In this document: positions 1-9,320 of the stretch, one piece after another
Layout: every line of letters begins with the position of its first letter
Position numbering within the stretch: position 1 is the first letter of the stretch
NCBI GenBank assembly: GCA_040754075.1
Contig: JBFMDH010000032.1
Location: 26,255 to 90,254, forward strand
DNA from: Acidobacteriota bacterium
GTDB lineage: Bacteria; Acidobacteriota; Blastocatellia; UBA7656
Direction of reading: 5' to 3'
DNA length: 64,000 nt
The notes under the pieces: model-generated
Seen by the model: the letters and a program-made list of their open reading frames with translations, nothing else
Database searches by the model: none
What the model was told of the DNA's origin: nothing
Translations under genes and position numbers: made by a program

Positions 1-196
1 GTGCAATCGAAAAACGTGATAGGCAATGCTCGAATTGCCCTTCATCGCCACAGTTCAGACAAACGTGTAAATCATTTCTACAGGATATGCAAGAACGGAG
101 ATTTTACCCGGCATCTCCGAACAATCGAATTGAGGCTGATGATCTCACCCGTGCAGGTCTTAGCAATCAAATCAAAAAATAGCTCAAGAGGATTTT

Positions 197-3100
197 ATGA
201 GAAAAGCATTACCATTCCGCAAATTTTGCAGTGTTCTTTTGTTGCTGGCTCTGGCATTGATGCCGGTCAGCACATCGCTTGCTGCGCTACAGGAAAATAC
301 CGGACGCATTCAAGGAACCGTCAAAGACAGTTCCGGCGCAGTGGTCGCCAATGCCAAAGTGACAGCGACCAGTCCGACAGCCGTGCGTCCCTTTGAAACC
401 ACCACGGACAGCAGCGGCTTTTACGTTTTTCAAAGACTACCCATCGGCACCTATACCATCACTGCCAGTCAGCAAGGGTTCAAGACCGTCAACAAAGAGC
501 AAATCGTTCTTGAACTCGGCAAAGAATTATCGCTCGAAATTGAACTACCCACCGGACAAGTTTCTGAAAGCGTGACGGTCACGGCAACCAGCGAAGCCAT
601 CGATGTGACCTCAAGCAAAACCGCGACCAACATCAGCGAAAAATTTATTGAGAATACGCCCAAAGGCACCAATTTCCATTCGATTTTACAGGTTGCGCCC
701 GGTGTGCGCCCTGAACCGAAAGCCGGAGCCGCAGGCGTTCCCGGCGCGCTCGGCGGGGTCGGCGGGTTTCAAGTGGATGGCGCATCAGGTTCCGAAAATG
801 TCTTTGTCATCGACGGGGTTGACGTGTCCAACGTTCGCAGTGGCACTTTGTCGGCGCAAAATTCGCTGCCGTTTGAATTCGTGAAAGAAGTCCAAGTGAA
901 GAGCGGCGGCTTTGAAGCCGAATTTGGCGGCGCAACCGGCGGCGTGGTCAACGTCGTGACCAAGAGCGGCTCGAATGATTTTCATGGCGAAGCCGGTCTT
1001 GAACTCAACAGCGCCGCGCTTGATGCCAGCCCGCGCGGGTACTGGCGGTTGAATCCGACGGATGTGACGCAATCCAGTTTCTTTTCGCCAAGAGAAGATG
1101 AATTCCGCACCTTCTTCCCAGCATTCTCGTTGGGTGGTCCAATCGTTAAAGACCGCCTGCATTTCTTCACCAGCTATGCGCCGCAACTCAATCGCACAGA
1201 GCGCACCATTGACCATGTGTCGGGCGGCACACGCGCTTATACGCAACGCATCGTGCAGCAATTCGGATTGGCGAGACTTGATTATGCGCCATCGCAAAAA
1301 TTGCAGGTCAACAGTTCGTTCACCTGGTCGCCCAACAAAATTACCGGTGTGCTTCCGGGACTCGCTTCGCCCGCGCCGTTTGCCGGAACGGTTTATGGTG
1401 ACCCGTTAATCTCGCCGCCCGCAAACAATGTCGCAATCGGCGGCGGTTATGTGCCTGCATCAACTTACTCAGCGGCAGTCACCTATTTGCCGACCAGCAA
1501 ACTCATCATCACCGGTCGCTACGGTTATAACTATTTCAATGCCAAAGGCAATTCTTATGGCAAATCGGGTCTGCCGTTTATTCAATACGGCACCAATTCC
1601 ACCAAGCAGACCAACCCGGCGGTTCCGGCAGAATTTGTCGGCAACTCAGGGTTCACCAATGTGACCACGACGTTCGCCATTCTCAAAGACGTCACTACAC
1701 GTCACAACATCTATCTCGACGGCGCCTATGTCGGACGTTTTCTCGGACAACAACACACCTTGAAAGGCGGTTATCAATTGAACCGCATTGCCAATCAGGT
1801 GCAGGACGATTTCACCAACGGCTTCTTCCAGGTCTTCTGGGGTGATGCGTTCAATCGCGGCAGCATCGCCGGGGCGCGTGGTACTTATGGCTACTACATC
1901 TGGCAAGATGGTGTGCGTCACGATACGGGCGTCAACAGCCGCAATCAAGGCTTCTTCATTCAGGATGCCTGGCAGGTGACTCCGCACATCACCGTCAATG
2001 CCGGTATGCGTATTGAAAATGAATTCCTGCCGCCGTATCGCAAAGAGGTCAACGGCGTTCCGCAAAACAATCCCATCAGCTTCGGCTGGGGCGATAAAGT
2101 TGCGCCGCGTCTTGGCGTGGCGTGGGATGTGTTAGGCAACGGCAAGTGGAAACTGAGCGCCAGCTATGGTCATTTCTTCGACACCATGAAACTGGAACTG
2201 GCGCGCGGTTCGTTCGGCGGCGATTACTGGGTCAGCCATGTCTATCGATTGGATAGTCCCAATCTGAATCTGCTCGGCAAAGCCAACCCCGGCGCGCTCG
2301 GCGCGACGATTACCGAATTCGACAATCGTCTGGTTGAAGTCGATGCCAACGGGCAGATTGCAGGCATTGACCCGGCAATCAAACCCTATCAACAGAGAGA
2401 ATTCACCGTAACATCGGAACATCAGCTTAACGAAAACATGATTTTCTCGGCGCGTTACACCCGCAAGCGTTTGATTCGCGCCATCGAAGATATTGGTATT
2501 CTCGATGCCGAGGAAAATGAAAAATACACCATCGGCAACCCCGGCGAAGGCTTGACCGACGAAAGCATCGTTACCACGCTTGGTGTGCCGCTGGTTCCGA
2601 AAGCCAAACGCGAATATGATGGCGTCGAGTTTCGTCTGGATGGTCGTCGCACCACAGGCTTTTTGCGCAATCTCGGTTACTCGGCTTCTTACACCTGGAG
2701 CCGGCTCTACGGCAACTATGCGGGTCTGGCGAATTCGGATGAGAATGGTCGTTCACAACCCAACGTCAGCCGCGCCTTTGACCTGCCGTTCGGCAATTTC
2801 GATTCGCACGGTCAAAACGTGTACGGACGCCTGGCAACCGACCGCCCGCACACCTTCAAATTCTTCGGCAACTACACCCTCAATACCGGCATCGGCGCGA
2901 CCACTTTCTCGCTGACGCAGTTGGCTTATAGTGGCACACCGCTTACGTCACAAGTGACCTTCATCGTGCCGGTCTATTACAACGGTCGCGGTGATTTGGG
3001 GCGCACACCTGCCTTGACGCAAACCGACGTTCTGGTGGCGCACACTTATGGACTGACGGAACACACCAAAGTGAAATTCGACTTCAACGTGTTGAACGTC

Positions 3101-3322
3101 TTCAATCAGGCAGCAGTGCTCAACATCGGGCAACAGTTGAATCGCAACGGTAATTTGAATGCCTTTGTCAGCGTCGCGGATTTCTATGCGCATGGCTTCG
3201 ATGCCGAATCTCTGGTTAATCCCGCAAATGGCGCGTCGCCTGCGCGTAGCGCGATTTACGGATTGCCGACAGCTTATCAAGGAAACCGCACGGTGCGCCT
3301 GGGCTTCCATTTCATTTTCTAA
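197..3322 (+). CDS. TonB-dependent receptor-like outer-membrane protein with N-terminal carboxypeptidase-regulatory-like domain
   Basis: A 1041-residue outer-membrane beta-barrel protein. A signal peptide (residues 1-30, MRKALPFRK then a Leu-rich core ending in SLAA) is followed by an Ig-like carboxypeptidase-regulatory domain (about 35-115, with the typical GRIQGTVKDSSGAVV and GFYVFQRLPIGTYTITAS blocks), a plug-like domain (about 130-255, containing VDGASGSENVFVIDGVDVSN and a GGATGGVVNVVTKSG stretch) and a long Tyr/Phe-rich barrel ending in FHFIF, as expected for BAM-inserted barrels. Families of this Oar-like type are greatly expanded in Acidobacteriota; the substrate cannot be told from sequence. 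The ATG at 197 is preceded by AGAGGA at good spacing. A strong terminator follows, so it is probably monocistronic. The first 196 bases hold no recognisable gene and presumably its promoter. Confidence 0.9.
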   Translation: MRKALPFRKFCSVLLLLALALMPVSTSLAALQENTGRIQGTVKDSSGAVVANAKVTATSPTAVRPFETTTDSSGFYVFQRLPIGTYTITASQQGFKTVNKEQIVLELGKELSLEIELPTGQVSESVTVTATSEAIDVTSSKTATNISEKFIENTPKGTNFHSILQVAPGVRPEPKAGAAGVPGALGGVGGFQVDGASGSENVFVIDGVDVSNVRSGTLSAQNSLPFEFVKEVQVKSGGFEAEFGGATGGVVNVVTKSGSNDFHGEAGLELNSAALDASPRGYWRLNPTDVTQSSFFSPREDEFRTFFPAFSLGGPIVKDRLHFFTSYAPQLNRTERTIDHVSGGTRAYTQRIVQQFGLARLDYAPSQKLQVNSSFTWSPNKITGVLPGLASPAPFAGTVYGDPLISPPANNVAIGGGYVPASTYSAAVTYLPTSKLIITGRYGYNYFNAKGNSYGKSGLPFIQYGTNSTKQTNPAVPAEFVGNSGFTNVTTTFAILKDVTTRHNIYLDGAYVGRFLGQQHTLKGGYQLNRIANQVQDDFTNGFFQVFWGDAFNRGSIAGARGTYGYYIWQDGVRHDTGVNSRNQGFFIQDAWQVTPHITVNAGMRIENEFLPPYRKEVNGVPQNNPISFGWGDKVAPRLGVAWDVLGNGKWKLSASYGHFFDTMKLELARGSFGGDYWVSHVYRLDSPNLNLLGKANPGALGATITEFDNRLVEVDANGQIAGIDPAIKPYQQREFTVTSEHQLNENMIFSARYTRKRLIRAIEDIGILDAEENEKYTIGNPGEGLTDESIVTTLGVPLVPKAKREYDGVEFRLDGRRTTGFLRNLGYSASYTWSRLYGNYAGLANSDENGRSQPNVSRAFDLPFGNFDSHGQNVYGRLATDRPHTFKFFGNYTLNTGIGATTFSLTQLAYSGTPLTSQVTFIVPVYYNGRGDLGRTPALTQTDVLVAHTYGLTEHTKVKFDFNVLNVFNQAAVLNIGQQLNRNGNLNAFVSVADFYAHGFDAESLVNPANGASPARSAIYGLPTAYQGNRTVRLGFHFIF

Positions 3323-3363
3323 GCTTGAACCATTGCCTTAGGGTTCCTGCTTAGATAATCGCG

Positions 3364-3404
3364 GTCGGGTTGCTTATACTTACCGATAAGCAACCCGACT
3401 TTTT
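3364..3404 (+). terminator. Rho-independent terminator
   Basis: A perfect 14-bp stem (GTCGGGTTGCTTAT pairing with ATAAGCAACCCGAC, 8-nt loop) is followed directly by five T residues. It lies 42 bases after the stop codon of the upstream barrel-protein gene and before the next gene on the same strand. Confidence 0.92.
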
Positions 3405-3449
3405 GTTCTTTGGGCGATGAATGATGTTTTGAAAATGGAGGCAGCGGTT

Positions 3450-4427
3450 ATGCTCATACTCATTCTATTTTTCAGTTTTCTCGTAAACCCTTTTGCTTTG
3501 CAATCCGAAGCCCGCTTTGCTTTGAGAGGTTATGTGAGAACCGCTTCCGGGCAGGCACTCGGCAACGTTCGTGTCTCTCTGCTTGATGAAAACCGTCAAA
3601 CGCTTAAAACCATTTTTTCCGACAGCACCGGCAAATACGAATTTCGCACGATTAGTAGAGGCGTCTATTTTCTGCGTGTCGATATGATGAACACCAATTA
3701 TGAAAATGTCGAACAACGCATCGAACTTGTGCCGCTGTCGGTTACGCGAAGCGAAGAACCGGTGATGATTGACCTCACCGTCAAGCCGAAAAAAAACGCT
3801 GCCCAGGGTGCGCCACCGGCAATTAATTTTTCTCAATCGGTTCCCGATGCCGCGCAAAAAGAGTACAAACGCGGGATGGATAATTTGAGAGCCAGGCTCG
3901 TCGAACAGGGCGTCGTTGCTTTGAAAAAAGCCATTGAGATTTTCCCGGATTATTACGACGCGCTTGAACAACTGGGCAACTTTTATGTTGAACAGCGCGA
4001 TTATCAAAACGCGCAGCCGTTATTGCTTCGGGCTGTCGAAGTGAATAGAGACGGTTGGCGGGCGCATTATGGACTCGGCATCGCGCAGTTCAATTTGCAT
4101 CAACGCGAGCAGGCAGTGAATTCATTGCGGCGGGCGGTTGAATTGAATGCCGGTTCAGTAAACGCTTATATGTGGTTGGGCATTGTGCTCGCGCAACAAA
4201 GCGACACGCGAATGGACGCGATTCAGGCTTTTGAACGGGTCGTGCAGATGGCGAAAGACGACGTGCCGGATGCCTATTTTTATCTGGGTTCGCTTTACAG
4301 TCGCAACAATCAATACAAAGAAGCCGCCGATGCGCTCGAACATTTTTTACGCATCGCGCCACAGGTGAACGATAAAGAGAAAATCAAAAAACTCATCGAA
4401 CAACTCAGACAGAAAGCTAAATCGTAG
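3450..4427 (+). CDS. Secreted TPR protein with carboxypeptidase-regulatory-like domain
   Basis: A 325-residue protein when started at the ATG at 3450, which has GGAGG eight bases upstream and begins a clean signal peptide (MLILILFFSFLVNPFALQSEA). An in-frame ATG at 3417 exists but lacks a ribosome site. After the signal come a carboxypeptidase-regulatory-like beta domain (about residues 22-100: LRGYVRTASGQALGNVRVSL, then GKYEFRTISRGVYFLRV) and four to five TPR units (about 140-310; NFYVEQRDYQNAQPLLLRAV, GIAQFNLHQREQAVNSLRRA, YLGSLYSRNNQYKEAADALE). The likely role is a periplasmic protein-protein interaction scaffold. A sister gene with the same two-domain layout lies at 32528-33541 on the other strand. 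Confidence 0.82.
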   Translation: MLILILFFSFLVNPFALQSEARFALRGYVRTASGQALGNVRVSLLDENRQTLKTIFSDSTGKYEFRTISRGVYFLRVDMMNTNYENVEQRIELVPLSVTRSEEPVMIDLTVKPKKNAAQGAPPAINFSQSVPDAAQKEYKRGMDNLRARLVEQGVVALKKAIEIFPDYYDALEQLGNFYVEQRDYQNAQPLLLRAVEVNRDGWRAHYGLGIAQFNLHQREQAVNSLRRAVELNAGSVNAYMWLGIVLAQQSDTRMDAIQAFERVVQMAKDDVPDAYFYLGSLYSRNNQYKEAADALEHFLRIAPQVNDKEKIKKLIEQLRQKAKS

Positions 4428-4430
4428 CGA

Positions 4431-4641
4431 GGGAGAAAGGGGATGGGGAGAAGGGGAGAAGGGGAGATAGGGAGATAGGGAGAAGGGGAGAAAGGGGGAT
4501 AGGGAGATAAATAACCTCATTCACACTCAAATGTCTTTTACAATATTTGCTGTAATTTTTGGGACTATAATCGGGTGATACTATTTAAACAAATAATCAC
4601 CCCCTTCTCCCTTTCTCCCCTTCTCCCTTTCTCCCCTTCTT
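4431..4641. repeat. G-rich purine tract and its inverted pyrimidine partner between convergent genes
   Basis: From 4431 to about 4508 the plus strand is almost pure purine, built of irregular GGGGAGAA / GGGAGATA units. From about 4600 to 4641 it is the reverse, CCCCTTCTCCCTTT units. The two arms are imperfect inverted repeats about 90 bases apart and lie exactly between two converging genes, so a transcript from either side could fold into a long purine-pyrimidine hairpin. The G4 runs at regular spacing could also form a G-quadruplex. Function as a bidirectional terminator is inferred. Confidence 0.6.
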
Positions 4642-6966
4642 TCATTTTTCCTGCGTGTCATTCATTAACACGACATCACTGATGGTAACGCCTCTATCGA
4701 GCGCCAGGGTTTTTCCATCGCGTGACCAGGCAAAGCGAAAAATACTGTCGCACTTGAAACGGGTAATCGGTGTTGAAATTCCGCCATCAATCGGTTGGCT
4801 CCAGATATTCGCCACACCGTCACTGATTTTGATGTAATGCAAAGCGCGACCATCGGGCGACCAGCGCAACAGCAGATGTTCGGGTATCGGCATTTCATTA
4901 AAAGTTTTGCTGACTTCGCCGCCCGCAAACGGCATCAACGCCACCACCATACGCTTGTGCGACGCATCCATTTTAATAAATGCGATGTGTTTGCCGTCAG
5001 AGGAAATCTGCGGACGAATCGACCATTCGTGGGTGAGTTGTTCAACGGCGCTGCCATCAATGGAAACCTTATTTAAAGCCATCACCCCGCCAACGAAAGC
5101 GTTATACACAACCCATTTGCCATCGGGTGAAATCGCGGGGTCTTGTTCGCCTTTGCCATCAGTTAATTGGATAGGGTTTTCGCCGTTGCTGTCCATGCGC
5201 CAAAGGTGCGGTGGACCTGCGCCTTTGGCAACATAAACGATATAACGTCCATCGGGAGAAACCACCGGTGCGGTTTCCTGACTATCGGTGAAAGTTAATT
5301 GGCGTTGATTAGTGCCGTCGGCATTCATCATCCAAATGTCGGCGTTTCTGCCGCCGTGCGAACCGTAAACCAATTGTCCGTCAGGCGTCCAACTCATCCC
5401 AAACAATTCGCTGCGATTATCGCCCATTACCGAAATGATTTGCTTTGCAGTTTCCGAATCGCCTTGATTGAGTATCCAGATTCGCGACACCCGCTCCATC
5501 GTTGAGGTGACCAGACGATGCGAACGATTTGCAAGGCTGACGCCTTCATAGCTGATTAAATCGTCCGTGAGCTTGATGACTTCACCCTTCGGGTAAGCAA
5601 TGCGCCAGAGTTGCGAACCGTAAAGCGGTTCTTCCTGACGAAAGGCGCTCACCAGAATGCCGCTGTTATCGTCGAGCCAGGCGATTTGTCCAACGTCTGC
5701 CCATTCGTTCGGACCCAGAGGCGATTCCTGCTTATCGGCTAAATGATAAATCATTACCTGCATATGACAGGCAGGCAAATTCATTCGGCGCACGACACAA
5801 GCAATCAATTTACCATCGGGCGACCAGGCGACGCCGCCCCAGTTTGATACCAGTTCGGGTTTCTGCCGCGTCATCAACACGCGCGGTTCGCTGCCATCGG
5901 CGTTTGCCACCATCAATGCGGTTCGACCTTTGGCAAGGTCAGAGGTGACATAGGCGAGTTGTTTACCGTCAGGCGAAATGGCGATGTGGCTATCGACATC
6001 AACGAGAATTTTTCTCGGCGTGCCGCCAAGTATGGGAATTTGATAAAGCGCGCTTTGATACTGTTTGTCGGTGGTGTCGAAGTAGAGGAATTTGCCATCG
6101 GGCGAAAAAGTCACGCTATCGTAAATAACTTCTGTCGGAGCGATGACCTGCACACAACTTTTGGTTTCCACCTGCATAACCCAAAGCGATTGTTTGCCCG
6201 CATCATCGAGCACATAGGCGACATATTCGCCATCAGGCGCAAGCGTCGGCAACAGATTTTTGCCATGCGCCGTGAGTTTTTGTTTGCTGATTTTTTGAAA
6301 AGGTGTCGCAGATGTCGGGAAAAAATCTCGTCGTTTCAGATAGAGAAAAGCGATGAAAATGACCGCTGCGAAGATGACCATCGCGAAAATGCTCAAAGGC
6401 TTTTTTTCTAACCACCAATGCGGTTTAGTCAGTTTTTGAATGTGGCGCGCTTGATTGATTGGCTGTTCAATCGGCTCATCACCACCAGTTTGAATCTGAG
6501 CCGCGCTTACCTGCGCAATTGTAGGCAGCAGTTCATTCGAGGGTGACAACAATGGTTGAACGTCAGCCGTGAGCGATTCCTGATGAATCGGGATTGCCTG
6601 AACAGTTGCTGAAAACCGGTAGCCTCTTTTCGGCAGGGTTTCGATGTACTGATGATGCGCGGCGCTTTCACCGAGAGCTTTTCTCAAATAGGAAATATGA
6701 ACATTGAGATTAATCTCTTCGACAAAGGTTTCCGGCCACAAACGATTGAGCAGGTCATTTTTTTCCAATACCTGTCCGTTATGTTCAACCAGTACGAGCA
6801 GCAACTCAAAAGCTTTGGTGGTCAGCGACACCGCCTGACCGTTACGCTTGAACAGGCGATTTTGCGGGTCAACGATAAATTCATCGAAGGCATACAGCAC
6901 AGCCTCGCGATTGGTCAGGGACATAGAGCGATTTTGAGCAACATCTTTTTTGTAAAATCTTTGCAT
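4642..6966 (-). CDS. Membrane-anchored winged-helix / TolB-propeller protein
   Basis: Residues 25-121 form an OmpR/PhoB-type winged-helix DNA-binding domain (FDEFIVDPQNRLFKRNG, then LNVHISYLRKALGE and YIETLPKRGYRF). One transmembrane helix spans about residues 191-211 (LSIFAMVIFAAVIFIAFLYL). The remaining 550 residues are TolB/PD40 beta-propeller repeats with recurrent SPDGK(Y/F)(I/L)xY motifs. The architecture resembles CadC/ToxR-like one-component regulators, with DNA binding in the cytoplasm and a propeller sensor outside. It is common in Acidobacteriota but targets and ligands are unknown. The length is 774 residues; the second Met (residue 15) is an equally plausible start because neither has a clear ribosome site. 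Confidence 0.85.
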   Translation of the reverse strand: MQRFYKKDVAQNRSMSLTNREAVLYAFDEFIVDPQNRLFKRNGQAVSLTTKAFELLLVLVEHNGQVLEKNDLLNRLWPETFVEEINLNVHISYLRKALGESAAHHQYIETLPKRGYRFSATVQAIPIHQESLTADVQPLLSPSNELLPTIAQVSAAQIQTGGDEPIEQPINQARHIQKLTKPHWWLEKKPLSIFAMVIFAAVIFIAFLYLKRRDFFPTSATPFQKISKQKLTAHGKNLLPTLAPDGEYVAYVLDDAGKQSLWVMQVETKSCVQVIAPTEVIYDSVTFSPDGKFLYFDTTDKQYQSALYQIPILGGTPRKILVDVDSHIAISPDGKQLAYVTSDLAKGRTALMVANADGSEPRVLMTRQKPELVSNWGGVAWSPDGKLIACVVRRMNLPACHMQVMIYHLADKQESPLGPNEWADVGQIAWLDDNSGILVSAFRQEEPLYGSQLWRIAYPKGEVIKLTDDLISYEGVSLANRSHRLVTSTMERVSRIWILNQGDSETAKQIISVMGDNRSELFGMSWTPDGQLVYGSHGGRNADIWMMNADGTNQRQLTFTDSQETAPVVSPDGRYIVYVAKGAGPPHLWRMDSNGENPIQLTDGKGEQDPAISPDGKWVVYNAFVGGVMALNKVSIDGSAVEQLTHEWSIRPQISSDGKHIAFIKMDASHKRMVVALMPFAGGEVSKTFNEMPIPEHLLLRWSPDGRALHYIKISDGVANIWSQPIDGGISTPITRFKCDSIFRFAWSRDGKTLALDRGVTISDVVLMNDTQEK

Positions 6967-7401
6967 ATCGGCGAACGGAAAATGGTAATTTATTTTGCAC
7001 GGTAGAAAGTTTATCGGAGCCTTGGCTCACGTTCTGGTTTTTATTTTTATTGATTGAATATACGGCTGGATATTAGAGAAGCGCTCTCAGGCTAACAGCA
7101 TCGCGCTCAAATCGTCAAGATTTAATTCAATTGATTCAGGGGAGCAGGGCAAGCGACGCAGCAATCCTTTTATTCATCTTCATCAAATCAATCTTATCAA
7201 CGAAAGCTGAAATTGCTCTTGGGATTGAACGGATAATAGCATCCGCATCCGCCTGGTCTTCGGATAAGGTGTTCTCGTTTAAAAGCGATAACCGAAAGGC
7301 GCGAAAAATTTGTTGCGAATAGGCGGGGTTAAAGAAAAGAGCAGTCGAAAGCGACAAAGGCTTGAAGCATCTGGTTATCCATCAAGCCCTGCCGCTTTGA
7401 A
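6967..7401. other. Intergenic region, no convincing gene
   Basis: This 435-base stretch lies between the starts/ends of two minus-strand genes and should hold the promoter of the winged-helix gene. A 63-codon plus-strand frame (7131-7322) and a 73-codon minus-strand frame with a TTG start (7136-7357) are present, but neither has a ribosome site or recognisable protein features. Confidence 0.5.
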
Positions 7402-8307
7402 TTATTTGAGGAGCGCATTCATTAACCCTGTGACCTTCTGATGTAAATCGGGCGGCGCGCCGAAAAAGACATTGGCAGTTTTGCCGGTGCGGTCAAAAAC
7501 ATACATCGTCGGCACACTGGTAATGTCGCCAAAATTTTTAATGATTGCGTCATTCACGAACACTTTATGAATCATCGGATTTAAGGTTGCGGTCATCTGT
7601 CGCACCTCTTTTTCAGGCGATTCAACGGCAACCGCGATGAGTTCGACGCGCTCACCATAACGCTGCTTGATTTCATTAAACCATTTGAGCGTCGCGCGAC
7701 AAGGTACACACCAGGTTGCCCAGAATTCGACGATGAGCACTTTGCCGTTGAGCGCCGCAAAGTCAATTTGCTTTCCATCCATATCGTGCGCAGTAAAAGT
7801 TGGCAAAGCGGCAGGTCCCAGGGCTTCAAGGCGGGCGGCAGGTTTTTCGGCTGCGGCTTTATGACCGCTCAAAATCAGGTCAATCATTTTGCTGAGGTCG
7901 TTTTTAAATTTCGCGTGATTGGCGGCATCGCGCCACGGTGTGTATTTGCCTTTTGCCCCGTACCAGCCGAAATCATCCGGTTGCGCAATGAGCAGGTCAT
8001 CGACAAAAACTACAGGGTAGCGGGTGATACCATAGTAATCCGCAAGTTTTGATTCCCCCCAATTTTCACTGACGAATTTCACTTTTGCGCCGTATTTCTG
8101 AGCGATCTCTTTAATCAGCAAACTTGCCGGGTCTGAAAGGCTTCAGGTGTAGGGCCAGCGCACCAGCGTCACCGTCACCGGTTGGTTTGAGGGTGCAACC
8201 CCGGCGCGTTTTTGAATTTTTTTCTTTACCGATGGTGATACGGCAAACCCCTGTGCGCTTGATAAGATGAGCGCACAACAAATCAAAACAACATTCACTC
8301 GCTTCAT
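7402..8307 (-). CDS. Tandem thioredoxin-fold protein, candidate selenoprotein (in-frame UGA at codon 55)
   Basis: Read from the ATG at 8307 the frame is open for 301 residues except for one TGA at 8145-8143 (codon 55). Residues 1-22 are a signal peptide (MKRVNVVLICCALILSSAQG). The first thioredoxin fold (about 43-150) has beta strand VTVTLVRW, then PYT-[UGA]-SLSDP, a helix LLIKEIAQKYG, and the cis-Pro segment RYPVVFVDD. The UGA therefore sits exactly where the nucleophilic Cys of CxxC belongs, giving UxxS. The second domain (about 160-300) is TlpA/AhpC-TSA-like with an intact WCVPC (Cys200, Cys203). Sequence downstream of the UGA can fold into a short hairpin (CAGAC/GTTTG, loop with GG). The ATG overlaps the upstream stop (TGATG), implying translational coupling. 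Inference: a periplasmic thiol/selenol redox protein. The alternative is a nonsense mutation with the second domain made from a TTG at 8121. No sel gene is present in this window. Confidence 0.72.
8143..8145 (-). other. In-frame UGA, candidate selenocysteine codon
   Basis: The TGA codon lies in frame between WPYT and SLSDP of the thioredoxin-like protein, at the redox-active position. Reading continues uninterrupted on both sides with unmistakable thioredoxin-fold sequence. UGA decoding is inferred from this placement; the downstream hairpin starts slightly closer to the UGA than in the described bacterial SECIS elements. Confidence 0.6.
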
Positions 8308-9320
8308 CAGTTGATCTCTCCAAGATATTTGAAATAGCGCGGCAGTAGCTTATCCGAAATGATTGCCGCGCGTTTGAGCATTTCGGCATCGTTTTGCTGA
8401 AGCGCATACTCGACCAGTTGCCAGTAAAACCAGCCGATGCTTTGATCGGTTTTTGCCGCCAGCAAACGTTTGTGCACAGCGGCGTTTTGAGTTTTTAAAC
8501 GGGCTACGGTTTCATCATTAACCGCCGCCGCCGTAATTAAATTGAGCGCCAGACAGGTGTTGAGATATTGCAAAAGCGCGCCTTGAAATTTTTTCGCGGC
8601 GTTCAATTCCTGAGCGATTTTCAACGAGGCATTCACCGGTAAATATCTTGTCTGATCGTTTGTCCCTTCGGCTTTGGCAAAACCGGCGATGATTTCGGTT
8701 TCTAAAGTTTGCAACTCGCTATCGAGGGCACGCAACGTTACTGCCGGTTGTGCGGGCGGAAAATTGAGTTGCGCACAAAAGCGTAGGAAATCGCTATGCG
8801 CCACAGCCAATCCTAAATAGTAGAGTCCGTTTTCAACTGTGGTGTTGATGCCGTAAAGACGCCCCGATTTGTAATAGGGTTGAATCTGGCTTTGCGAAAT
8901 TTCCGTCAATGCCTGCACCATGCCTGGCGTTTTTCGAGCAGGCAAGGGTTTCTCTTTAGCAAACAATTGTGTGCCTAACGTTTGCCAGGTTTTTTCAAAG
9001 GTTTCGCGAGTGGTAATGCCAGCACGCTTTTGCGAACGTTGATAAGCCAGAGGTTCCAACCCCATACGCAATTGCTGCAAGCGGTACAAACTCAGATAGA
9101 GATAGCCCGACGTCAGCGCGGTTTCTGCCTGTTTAAACGGATAAATATTTTCGTTGGCTTTTTCTTCAAGCGAAACCTGAAGCTTTTTGAGCCGAGCGAT
9201 TTCCGTTGTCAGTTGTTCACTTGGCGCAGGCGCTTGCGCGGCAAATCCGGTAAACGGCATCAGCCCTGAAAGCAAACACAAGATAATGCGACTGGCTTGG
9301 TAGAGATGTTTAGTATCCAT
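8307..9320 (-). CDS. Secreted helical protein of unknown function, partner of the thioredoxin gene
   Basis: I do not recognise a family. The ATG at 9320 gives a 337-residue protein with a signal peptide (MDTKHLYQASRIILCLLSGL, then MPFTGFAAQ). The longer frame to 9371 would precede this signal and is less likely. The mature part is strongly alpha-helical with Leu/Gln/Glu-rich segments (IARLKKLQVSLEEKANENIY, YLYLSLYRLQQLRMGL, KIAQELNAAKKF), as in helical-repeat proteins. Its stop overlaps the start of the thioredoxin-like gene by one base (TGATG), so the two are translated together and probably act together in the periplasm. The region just upstream of the start carries a 15-bp tandem duplication. 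Confidence 0.75.
   Translation of the reverse strand: MDTKHLYQASRIILCLLSGLMPFTGFAAQAPAPSEQLTTEIARLKKLQVSLEEKANENIYPFKQAETALTSGYLYLSLYRLQQLRMGLEPLAYQRSQKRAGITTRETFEKTWQTLGTQLFAKEKPLPARKTPGMVQALTEISQSQIQPYYKSGRLYGINTTVENGLYYLGLAVAHSDFLRFCAQLNFPPAQPAVTLRALDSELQTLETEIIAGFAKAEGTNDQTRYLPVNASLKIAQELNAAKKFQGALLQYLNTCLALNLITAAAVNDETVARLKTQNAAVHKRLLAAKTDQSIGWFYWQLVEYALQQNDAEMLKRAAIISDKLLPRYFKYLGEIN

Noticed and set aside
1..396. Open frame running from the window edge into the barrel-protein gene
   Set aside because: It overlaps a clear secreted protein in another frame and has no recognisable content.
7131..7357. Overlapping small frames on both strands in the gap before the thioredoxin gene
   Set aside because: No ribosome sites, TTG start on one, and no protein features.
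8111..8407. 98-codon minus-strand frame overlapping the N-terminus of the thioredoxin gene
   Set aside because: It is a shadow frame; the signal-peptide and thioredoxin reading frame through the UGA is far more protein-like.
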